This document shows, one piece after another, positions 34,638-42,107 of a stretch of 64,000 bases of DNA (position 1 is its first letter; each line of letters opens with the position of its first letter). This DNA comes from Chitinophaga flava (GTDB lineage Bacteria > Bacteroidota > Bacteroidia > Chitinophagales > Chitinophagaceae). The notes under the pieces are model-generated. The model made no database searches. It was not told where the DNA came from and saw only the letters and a list, made by a program, of their open reading frames with translations. The stretch covers positions 310,001-374,000 of the forward strand of contig NZ_QFFJ01000001.1 of the NCBI RefSeq assembly GCF_003308995.1. Reading direction: 5' to 3'. The translations under genes and the position numbers were made by a program.

Positions 34638-35951
34638 ATGACGAGTGATATTACATTGCCTTTATACCAGGCGTTAACTGAAGATGTAAACGCATTATCG
34701 GCGCTGGCCACCGGCCAGGACGATCTGCAGGGCATCCGCCGGGAGGCTTTGGAACGCTTCTCTGTGATGGGTCTTCCCACACTGAAAACAGAAGCGTGGC
34801 GTTATTCCAATATACAACGCTACCTCAAGGAATTTCCTTATGAGATGGTTAGCACTACCGCTACCGTATCGGCTGCTGTAGTAGCACAAACTGCTATTCC
34901 TGAGCTGGATTGCTATCGCATTGTGCTGGTAAACGGTCACCTCCAGGCAGAACTCTCCGAGCTGCCTGCCGGTAAAGGTATTACCGTAGGCGCCCTCAGC
35001 GCGCATACACAGGCACCTGGTTTCACCACCTGGTTTAACCAGCAACACCACCTGGAAAAGGAAGCACTGGCCACCATCAATACAGCCCTCTTCTCTGACG
35101 GCCTGTACCTGGAGCTGGCAGCTAATACCGTTATCGATAAACCGGTACATATCGTTCACGTATACACGTCAACACAACCTGCCTTTATCCAGCCCCGCCA
35201 CCTGTGGGTGCTGAATAAAAACGCAGCCGCCACCATCATCGAAAGCGCCGTACATCCGGACACCAACGCCGTGGCTTTCGCCAACAGCGTACTGGAAACC
35301 GTAATCGATGAAAACGCAGAGCTCTGGCATTACAATGTACAACAGGGAGATGAACACTTCCGGGAAGTACATTATACTGCCGCTCAACAGCAAGCTAACA
35401 GCCGTTACCATCACTTTAATTTCACCCTGCCAGGTACACCGTTTACGCGCAACAACCTGAGCGTAGCCCTGAACGGCAGCAATACTGAAACTAATCTGAA
35501 CGGCCTGTATGTTGCCAACAACAGTCAGCATGTGGACAACCATACCTTTATGGACCATATCATGCCTAACTGCCATAGCAACGAGCTGTATAAAGGCGTA
35601 CTGCTGGATTCCTCCAATGGTGTTTTCACCGGCAGAATCCTGGTACACCAGGAAGCGCAGAAAACAAATGCCTTCCAGCAAAACAACAACCTGCTGCTGG
35701 GCACTAAAGCGGATATCAATTCCCAGCCTCAGCTGGAGATATATGCGGACGACGTAAAATGCAGCCATGGTTTCACCGCCGGCCAGTTCAGCGAAGAATC
35801 CATGTTCTACCTGCGTTCCCGCGGTATCGGGGAAGACGCTGCCAAAGCACTGATGGTAAATGCCTTCTCCCATGATATCACCGACGAAGTGAAGATCCCT
35901 GCCCTGCAACATTATCTGCAGGAACAGATTGTAGCTATCATGAACAAATAA
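34638..35951 (+). CDS. sufD: Fe-S cluster assembly protein SufD
   Basis: 437 aa SufD, paralogue of SufB with the same beta-helix core. Recognisable segments are LETVIDENAELWHYNVQQGDEHF, GLYVANNSQHVDNHTFMDH, YKGVLLDSSNGVFTGRILVHQ, CSHGFTAGQFSEESMFYLRSRG and the end VNAFSHDI. It lacks the SufB-specific Cys cluster-ligand block, as expected. It pairs with SufB and SufC. A large N-terminal helical part precedes residue 100. Confidence 0.96.
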   Translation: MTSDITLPLYQALTEDVNALSALATGQDDLQGIRREALERFSVMGLPTLKTEAWRYSNIQRYLKEFPYEMVSTTATVSAAVVAQTAIPELDCYRIVLVNGHLQAELSELPAGKGITVGALSAHTQAPGFTTWFNQQHHLEKEALATINTALFSDGLYLELAANTVIDKPVHIVHVYTSTQPAFIQPRHLWVLNKNAAATIIESAVHPDTNAVAFANSVLETVIDENAELWHYNVQQGDEHFREVHYTAAQQQANSRYHHFNFTLPGTPFTRNNLSVALNGSNTETNLNGLYVANNSQHVDNHTFMDHIMPNCHSNELYKGVLLDSSNGVFTGRILVHQEAQKTNAFQQNNNLLLGTKADINSQPQLEIYADDVKCSHGFTAGQFSEESMFYLRSRGIGEDAAKALMVNAFSHDITDEVKIPALQHYLQEQIVAIMNK

Positions 35952-35964
35952 TCCCCCATTTTGC

Positions 35965-37212
35965 ATGGAACATATTGCTAACATAGAAACCGCAGCATTG
36001 GACGTAAAGCAGATCAGGAAGGACTTCCCTATCCTGCAGGAACTGGTGCATGGCAAACCGCTGGTATACCTCGACAACGGGGCTACCACCCAAAAGCCGC
36101 TGTCAGTAATTGAAACAGAAGCACGGTATTACGAGGAGTACAACAGCAATGTGCACCGTGGCGTACACCACCTCAGTCAGGTGGCCACCAACGCGTACGA
36201 GAAAGCCCGTGAAATAGTAGCCGGCTTTATCAATGCAGCACAGACCCACGAGATCATCTTCACCAAAGGCACTACCGACGGCATCAACCTGGTGGCCAAT
36301 ACCATGGGCCGCCGTTTCCTGAAAGCCGGCGACAGTGTGATCATCTCGGCCATGGAACACCATTCCAACATCGTTCCCTGGCAGATAGCCTGTGAAGAAA
36401 GTGGTGCCACCCTGAAAGTCATCCCCATCAATGAACGGGGTGAGCTGAGAATGGACGCCTACGAAGAACTGCTGGACGATACGGTGAAAATAGTAGCAGT
36501 AACTTATGTTTCCAACACAATGGGCACTATCAACCCGGTAGAGGATATTATCGCGCTGGCGCATGCACGGAAGATCCCCGTACTGCTGGACGCCGCTCAG
36601 GCCATTCAGCATATGAGCATCGACGTGCAGGCCCTGCAGCCGGATTTCCTCGTTTTCTCGGGTCATAAAATTTACGGTCCTACCGGCATCGGGGTGCTGT
36701 ATGGCACCACCGAATGGTTAGAGAAACTGCCTCCCTACCAGGGCGGCGGCGATATGATCAAGACCGTGACTTTTTCCAAAACCACTTATAATGAACTGCC
36801 TTATAAATTTGAAGCCGGTACACCCAATATTGCCGGCGCCATTGGTTTAGGGGCAGCTATCCAATACCTGCAGCAAGTCGGTCTGGACAAAATCCAGCAA
36901 TGGGAAGAGCAACTGCTCGCCTATGCACTGGAACAACTGCGTCAGATTGATGGTCTCCGTTTTATCGGAAATGCCGCCCACAGAAGCGGGGCTATCTCCT
37001 TCCTGGTACATGACATCCACCCGTTTGACCTGGGTGAGCTGCTGGACCAGCAGGGCATCGCCGTGAGAACAGGACACCATTGCTGCGAACCGCTGATGGA
37101 CGAATTTAAAATCCCCGGCACGGTACGGGCCTCTCTCACTTTCTACAACACGAAGGAAGATATAGACAAGCTGGTAGCCGGCATTAAACGGGCCGTTTCC
37201 ATGCTGCGGTAA
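35965..37212 (+). CDS. sufS: Cysteine desulfurase
   Basis: 415 aa group II (SufS/CsdA) PLP enzyme that removes sulfur from L-cysteine. The Schiff-base lysine is Lys235 in FSGHKIYGPTGIGVLYG. The persulfide-forming cysteine is Cys373 in RTGHHCCEP, and VTYVSNTMGTINPVEDI is in the PLP pocket. Sulfur is passed to SufE, encoded next. Its position after sufD completes a full SUF core. Cys374 directly beside the active-site Cys is a small variation from the usual Ala. Confidence 0.97.
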   Translation: MEHIANIETAALDVKQIRKDFPILQELVHGKPLVYLDNGATTQKPLSVIETEARYYEEYNSNVHRGVHHLSQVATNAYEKAREIVAGFINAAQTHEIIFTKGTTDGINLVANTMGRRFLKAGDSVIISAMEHHSNIVPWQIACEESGATLKVIPINERGELRMDAYEELLDDTVKIVAVTYVSNTMGTINPVEDIIALAHARKIPVLLDAAQAIQHMSIDVQALQPDFLVFSGHKIYGPTGIGVLYGTTEWLEKLPPYQGGGDMIKTVTFSKTTYNELPYKFEAGTPNIAGAIGLGAAIQYLQQVGLDKIQQWEEQLLAYALEQLRQIDGLRFIGNAAHRSGAISFLVHDIHPFDLGELLDQQGIAVRTGHHCCEPLMDEFKIPGTVRASLTFYNTKEDIDKLVAGIKRAVSMLR

Positions 37213-37227
37213 ACAGGAGAAGAAATT

Positions 37228-37656
37228 ATGACGATCAACGAAAGACAGGAAGAAATAAAGTCCGACTTTGAAGTAATGAGCAACTGGGAGGATAAGTATG
37301 AATATATTATCCAGCTGGGTAAGGATTTACCGCTCATTTCAGAAGAACACAAAGTACCGGAAAACCTGATCAAGGGCTGTCAGTCACGCGTATGGCTGCA
37401 TACTGAGCTCAGGGATGGTAAACTGTATTTTACCGGCGACAGCGATGCCGTGATCACCAAAGGGCTTATCAGCCTGATGATCTATGTGCTTTCCGGACAT
37501 ACTCCGAAAGACATCGCTTCCTCGGACATCTACTTTATCGATGCCATCGGTCTGAGCAGCCACCTCTCTCCTACCCGTTCCAACGGGCTGCTGAGCATGC
37601 TCAAACAGATGAAACTTTATGCGGTGGCCTATCAGGCAAAAAATAACCAGTCATGA
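37228..37656 (+). CDS. sufE: SufE sulfur-acceptor protein
   Basis: 142 aa with the conserved Cys51 in LIKGCQSRVWL, which accepts persulfide sulfur from SufS and delivers it to SufBC2D. The N-terminal helix ENLIKG and the GDSDAVITKGLISLMIYVLSG core are family-typical. The gene starts 15 nt after sufS behind an AGGAGA ribosome-binding-like sequence and overlaps sufT by 4 nt. Confidence 0.95.
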   Translation: MTINERQEEIKSDFEVMSNWEDKYEYIIQLGKDLPLISEEHKVPENLIKGCQSRVWLHTELRDGKLYFTGDSDAVITKGLISLMIYVLSGHTPKDIASSDIYFIDAIGLSSHLSPTRSNGLLSMLKQMKLYAVAYQAKNNQS

Positions 37657-37964
37657 GTGAAGCAACATTAAGGGACAAGATAGAAGAACAGCTCAAAACC
37701 GTATACGATCCGGAAATTCCTGTGAACATCTGGGAACTGGGACTGGTATACGAAATCAAGATCAAGGAAAATAACCGCATTGGTATAGACATGACCCTTA
37801 CCGCCCCTGGCTGCCCTGTAGCTGGTGATATTATCAGGGAGGTAGATGAAAAGGTTAGAAATATCGAAGGCGTATCTGAGGTAGATGTACACCTGACTTT
37901 CGACCCACCCTGGAATAAGGAGATGATGAGCGAAGAAGCCAAGCTGGAACTCGGTTTCCTTTAA
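37653..37964 (+). CDS. sufT: SufT-like MIP18/DUF59 protein
   Basis: 103 aa DUF59 domain: TVYDPEIPVNIWELGLVYEI at the start, the TAPGCPVAGDI loop with its conserved Cys, and EVDVHLTFDPPWNKEMMSEEAKLELG at the end. DUF59 proteins assist Fe-S maturation (SufT, PaaD, CIA MIP18). The translational coupling with sufE (ATGA overlap) supports a SUF role. The operon ends here with a hairpin terminator. Confidence 0.92.
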   Translation: MSEATLRDKIEEQLKTVYDPEIPVNIWELGLVYEIKIKENNRIGIDMTLTAPGCPVAGDIIREVDEKVRNIEGVSEVDVHLTFDPPWNKEMMSEEAKLELGFL

Positions 37965-38024
37965 ATCTTCCTGCGGAAGGCATAAAATATCCTTTCCGGG
38001 TAACCGGATTTGTTGAAAAAAAAT

Positions 38025-38085
38025 TTTTTTTAAGCCAAATATCAAATACACTGCGTAGTCGTATTTGATATTTGGCTTTTATTTT
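38025..38085 (+). terminator. Terminator of the suf operon
   Basis: Perfect 18-bp stem (38032-38049 with 38061-38078), 11-nt loop, followed by TTATTTTAT on the + strand. Located 68 nt after the sufT stop and directly before the leader of the SWIM-MoxR operon. Confidence 0.85.
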
Positions 38086-38090
38086 ATGAA

Positions 38091-38169
38091 ATTATTTAAT
38101 TTGTACCTTAGTTCAACTGCAATGTGCTAAGTACCAGTTTAGTGCAGCGCTATGATCAAATTAAATAAT
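38091..38169 (+). promoter_or_regulatory. 13-bp inverted repeat enclosing the leader of the SWIM-MoxR operon
   Basis: ATTATTTAATTTG (38091-38103) is the perfect inverse complement of CAAATTAAATAAT (38157-38169). Inside, CTTAG/CTAAG and CTGCA/TGCAG pairs make further stems. It ends 26 nt before the operon's TTG start. It may be a structured leader, an operator pair, or a small element with terminal repeats. A TAATTTG (38097-38103), close to a -7 motif, lies in the left arm. Confidence 0.55.
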
Positions 38170-38195
38170 GGCTATCCATATAAATCTTTTAATCA

Positions 38196-39512
38196 TTGGA
38201 GCTAACGGAAGAACAGGTGCTGTCGATGGCACCCGATGAGTCGTCCCGTAAGGCGGGAAAAGAACTGGCCAGGCCGGCCAAATGGGTTAGTATAGGCGTG
38301 AGTGATGCCGCCCTCTGGGGCGAATGCCAGGGCAGCGGCAGCAAACCCTATCAGACCCAGGTAGATACCGGCAATATGGCTTTCAAATGCAGCTGTCCCA
38401 GTCGCAAATTCCCTTGTAAACATGGCGTAGGATTGTTATTATACTACGCCCGGGAGAAACAGTCGTTTACCCTCGTGGAACAACCTGCCTGGGTGACCGA
38501 ATGGATCAGCAAGCGGACAGAAAAAGCGGAGAAAAAAGCCCAGCAGGCGGCAGACAATACCGGCAAACCGGTAGATGAAGCCGCGCAAAACAAACGGCAG
38601 GAAGCCCGGCACCGGAAAGTCAGCGATGGGTTGGATGAACTGTTACGCTGGATAAAAGATATGGTGCGCAACGGTATTATCGGCCTGCCCGATAAGGGCG
38701 CCGATATGTGTGAGAACATGGCCCGGCGCATGGTAGATGCCCAGGCCTCCGGACTGGCGGGCATCCTGCGCGAGATGGCTGAAATCAGCTACTACAGTGA
38801 AGGATGGCAGCATACCTTCATGGACCAGTTGCTGCGTCTTTATCTGCTGGCCCGGGCCTATGGCCATCTCGACCATCTGGAACCAGCCCTTCAACAGGAT
38901 ATCCGCACCATGATTGGTTTCCCCCAGTCACAGGAGGAACTGAAAACACAAGCCGGTATCACCGACACCTGGCAGGTACTGGGCAAACAAAGCACGGAAG
39001 ATGACCGGCTGATCACCGAACGGTACTGGCTATACGGTCTTCATACCCGCCAGACAGCCCTCCTGTTACAATTTACCGTCAGACACCAGCCACAGACCCA
39101 GCTGCTGCCTACTCCCGGCAGCACTATCCGGGCGGAACTGGTTTACTATCCTTCTGCCGCACCTATGCGGGCGCTCATCAAAACACAGCAGGCCATGCCT
39201 GCAGATCACCGCTTCCAGGGATACGCCAACTGGACAGCAGTAATGACCGCCCAAACAGCCGTCAGCAGCAGCCTCCCCCTGTATAACGATCAGGTATATA
39301 CGATTGATGCCCTGACACCTGTGCTCCACGATGGGCAATGGTGGCTGCGCGATGCACAGCAACAGGAAATGCAGGTCCGCAGGGAGTTTCGGCATATATG
39401 GAAGCTACTGGCCCTCAGCGGTGGTCAACCGATGCCCATGGCTGTCATCGGCCGGGAAAGGGAGTACGAACCCCTCGGCGTATGGCATCAGCAGGAGTAT
39501 AAAATATTGTAA
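38196..39512 (+). CDS. SWIM zinc-finger protein, first gene of the MoxR-VWA operon
   Basis: The SWIM motif CxCx6CxH is Cys65, Cys67, Cys74 and His76 in FKCSCPSRKFPCKHG. SWIM modules bind zinc and usually nucleic acid or protein. The remaining ~350 residues are helical and later beta-rich with no catalytic motif, and a charged linker (about 105-135) joins the parts. E. coli YehQ has the same type. The start is TTG at 38196: a stop codon two codons upstream prevents extension, and LTEEQVLSMAPD is the expected N-terminus. It is followed by DUF5691 after 27 nt. Confidence 0.85.
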   Translation: MELTEEQVLSMAPDESSRKAGKELARPAKWVSIGVSDAALWGECQGSGSKPYQTQVDTGNMAFKCSCPSRKFPCKHGVGLLLYYAREKQSFTLVEQPAWVTEWISKRTEKAEKKAQQAADNTGKPVDEAAQNKRQEARHRKVSDGLDELLRWIKDMVRNGIIGLPDKGADMCENMARRMVDAQASGLAGILREMAEISYYSEGWQHTFMDQLLRLYLLARAYGHLDHLEPALQQDIRTMIGFPQSQEELKTQAGITDTWQVLGKQSTEDDRLITERYWLYGLHTRQTALLLQFTVRHQPQTQLLPTPGSTIRAELVYYPSAAPMRALIKTQQAMPADHRFQGYANWTAVMTAQTAVSSSLPLYNDQVYTIDALTPVLHDGQWWLRDAQQQEMQVRREFRHIWKLLALSGGQPMPMAVIGREREYEPLGVWHQQEYKIL

Positions 39513-39539
39513 TCAGGAAGGAACAACAGCAGTACGATC

Positions 39540-41009
39540 ATGCAATCATGGAATGATATTATTAATACAGCCCTGCTGGGCACGGCCAAAAAGGCGGCAG
39601 ATACCGACAGTCTGCCTGCCGCACTGCAAGCCGCTGCCAGCGAGGTACTGGCAGCTTCCGGTATGGACCGGGAAGACCAGTTCCTGCAAATAGCTTCACT
39701 GGTATTCAACTACCGGCAAAGCGGGAGCCAGCCAACTGCCGGCAGTCCCGATACCCTGCCAGTATGTGAACCAGAGACCAAAAAATATTGCAGTCCCACT
39801 GCCCTACAGGCATTACAACATACACTGGACAGCGACAATACCCCGTTGCTGACCCTCTGGCTGGAATGCTGTGCCGGCGGCCATCAGGTGCTGCCACCGG
39901 AATACCTGCCCCGCATTCTGGAAAATGCCAGTCGCCATAAAACATTGCGCAACCTGGCCGCCACCTGCTGTGGCAGGCGTGGGGAATGGCTGGCACAATA
40001 TAACCGGGAATGGAACTTCTCTGTGGTAGCCGATACAAAGGAAGAACGGTGGCAGCACGGCACTACCGCCCAGCGCCTGGAAGCGCTGATACGCATGCGG
40101 GAAGAAAACCCTGCTGAAGCGAGGACCTTATTGCAGGAAGCGTGGAGTAAAGAAAGTGCAGCCGTTAAAGGAGAACTACTAGGCGCCCTGGCTACAAAGA
40201 TAAGCCTGGAAGACGCTGTCTGGCTGGAATCCCTGCTAACAGAAAAAAGCAAACAGGTAAAAGAAGCCGCATGGAGACTGCTGAAAAAAATCCCTGGCTC
40301 CAACCTGCACGAACAATACCAACAGGTGCTGGAAACAGCCATCCGGGCGGATGACAATGGCAAGGTAACAGTAGCCGCAGATATTCAACCTCCGGAAGAG
40401 ATCTTTAAAAGCGGCATAGAAAAACTAAGCAACCATGCCCGGGTTTCTGATGCTGAACATATCCTTTCACAACTGGTGGCATTGGTACATCCGAGAATAT
40501 GGGAACAACATTTCAACTGCTCTTTTGAAGAGGTGGTTTCCCTGTTCCATCATCAGACAGCCCTGAAGCCCTTCCTCCCCTCACTGGTGGAAGCTATCAG
40601 CTGGTTTGATGACAGCAGCAGGGCCCTCGCCTTTGTACAGCACACCAACACCTTCCATATGGCACTACTGCCTCTGTTGCCTGCAGACCAGCAGGACACC
40701 TATATCCTCCAACACTTTGATGCCCACAGCAATCTGGTGATGAACTATGTAGGGCAGATGAAACAGGTATGGAGCGAAGAACTGGCCCTGAAGGTATTAC
40801 AGTACTGTGCCGGCAATCCATACACCTACTCCCAGCGTACGGTCGGTGATTTTGTGACGCTGGTACCGGTATCCGTAAAGTCAGCACTGGAGAGTATTAC
40901 TTCCAGCAATGAAAACTATCAGACCTACTGGAAATCCATTTCCTTACATCTGGTAGGCCTTTTACAGATTAAAACATTTATCCTGCAATCATTCTCAAAA
41001 AATATTTAA
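39540..41009 (+). CDS. DUF5691 protein (MoxR-VWA operon)
   Basis: 489 aa, cytoplasmic, mostly helical with HEAT-like periodicity (AAWRLLKKIPG; EEILK-type heptads). The start WNDIINTALLGTAKK is the DUF5691 N-terminal signature. No catalytic motif is visible. In other bacteria such proteins accompany SWIM, MoxR and VWA genes, so it is probably a structural subunit or adaptor of the complex. The gene lies behind AGGAAGGA, a rare good ribosome-binding sequence in this genome. The next gene starts 3 nt after its stop. Confidence 0.82.
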   Translation: MQSWNDIINTALLGTAKKAADTDSLPAALQAAASEVLAASGMDREDQFLQIASLVFNYRQSGSQPTAGSPDTLPVCEPETKKYCSPTALQALQHTLDSDNTPLLTLWLECCAGGHQVLPPEYLPRILENASRHKTLRNLAATCCGRRGEWLAQYNREWNFSVVADTKEERWQHGTTAQRLEALIRMREENPAEARTLLQEAWSKESAAVKGELLGALATKISLEDAVWLESLLTEKSKQVKEAAWRLLKKIPGSNLHEQYQQVLETAIRADDNGKVTVAADIQPPEEIFKSGIEKLSNHARVSDAEHILSQLVALVHPRIWEQHFNCSFEEVVSLFHHQTALKPFLPSLVEAISWFDDSSRALAFVQHTNTFHMALLPLLPADQQDTYILQHFDAHSNLVMNYVGQMKQVWSEELALKVLQYCAGNPYTYSQRTVGDFVTLVPVSVKSALESITSSNENYQTYWKSISLHLVGLLQIKTFILQSFSKNI

Positions 41010-41012
41010 ACC

Positions 41013-42092
41013 ATGTCAGACACTTTACGCCAACATGCTGAGCTCCTTTATGCACCGGAACTGGAAGAACTGAAAAAACAGGACAGTGGCAAACGGCCGC
41101 ATAACTGGCTGCTGTCGCCTCAATCAGTAGTAACCTACCTGGTAGGCGGCAAACTGAAAAACGGTTTTGAAATCAGTCCAAAATACATTGGCAGCAAAAG
41201 GCTGATGGAAATTGCGGTGGCGACACTGGCTACAGACAGGGCTTTGCTGCTTTACGGCTTACCTGGTACTGCCAAAAGCTGGGTCAGCGAACATCTTGCA
41301 GCTGCTATCAGCGGCGATTCTACCCGTATCGTGCAGGGTACTGCCGGCACCAGCGAAGAAAGTATCCGTTATGGCTGGAACTACGCCAGATTGCTGGCTG
41401 AAGGCCCTTCCCGTCAGGCGCTGGTGGAAACACCGGTGATGCGTGCCATGCAGGAAGGCAAGATCGCCCGTATTGAAGAGCTGACGCGTATAGGCGCCGA
41501 CGTACAGGACACTCTTATCACCATTCTCTCCGAAAAAACCCTGCCCGTTCCGGAATTAAACACGGAAGTGCAGGCCGCCAAAGGGTTTAACCTGATTGCT
41601 ACTGCCAACAACCGCGACAAAGGTGTCAATGAACTGTCCAGCGCTTTAAAACGTAGGTTCAACACCGTTATTCTGCCAGTGCCAGGCACCATGGAAGAAG
41701 AAATAGATATTGTGAAAAGAAGAGTGGAAAGTTTCGAAAAAGTGATGGAGTTGCCGGCCGAAAAGCCTGCACTGGAAGAGATACGCCGGATCGTTACCAT
41801 CTTCCGGGAACTGCGCAATGGTATCACCGAAGATGGCAAGACCAAGATCAAATCACCAGGCGGTACCCTCAGCACGGCGGAAGCTATCTCTGTTGTCAAC
41901 AGCGGGCTTACCCTCGCCGCTTATTTTGGCGATGGCAGGCTTACCGCGGCCGACCTGGCTGCCGGTATCATTGGTGCTGTAGTGAAAGACCCGGTACAGG
42001 ACAAACTGGTATGGCAGGAATATCTTGAAACCGTCGTAAAAACAAGAGAAGACTGGAAAGATGTGTACCGTGCCTGCCGCGATTTGCAATAA
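41013..42092 (+). CDS. MoxR-family AAA+ ATPase (YehL-like)
   Basis: 359 aa. Walker A GLPGTAKS (82-89), Walker B region GKIARIEEL with acidic pair Glu155-Glu156, sensor 1 Asn in IATANNRD (about 199-200), and ALKRRF as the arginine-finger region; a helical lid follows. These motifs are typical of the MoxR/RavA branch with the helix-2 insert. MoxR ATPases act as chaperone-like hexamers that remodel or insert cofactors into a VWA-linked target. The VWA partner is encoded two genes downstream. It corresponds to E. coli yehL. Confidence 0.92.
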   Translation: MSDTLRQHAELLYAPELEELKKQDSGKRPHNWLLSPQSVVTYLVGGKLKNGFEISPKYIGSKRLMEIAVATLATDRALLLYGLPGTAKSWVSEHLAAAISGDSTRIVQGTAGTSEESIRYGWNYARLLAEGPSRQALVETPVMRAMQEGKIARIEELTRIGADVQDTLITILSEKTLPVPELNTEVQAAKGFNLIATANNRDKGVNELSSALKRRFNTVILPVPGTMEEEIDIVKRRVESFEKVMELPAEKPALEEIRRIVTIFRELRNGITEDGKTKIKSPGGTLSTAEAISVVNSGLTLAAYFGDGRLTAADLAAGIIGAVVKDPVQDKLVWQEYLETVVKTREDWKDVYRACRDLQ

Positions 42093-42107
42093 CCCAACTG
42101 TGTATTT

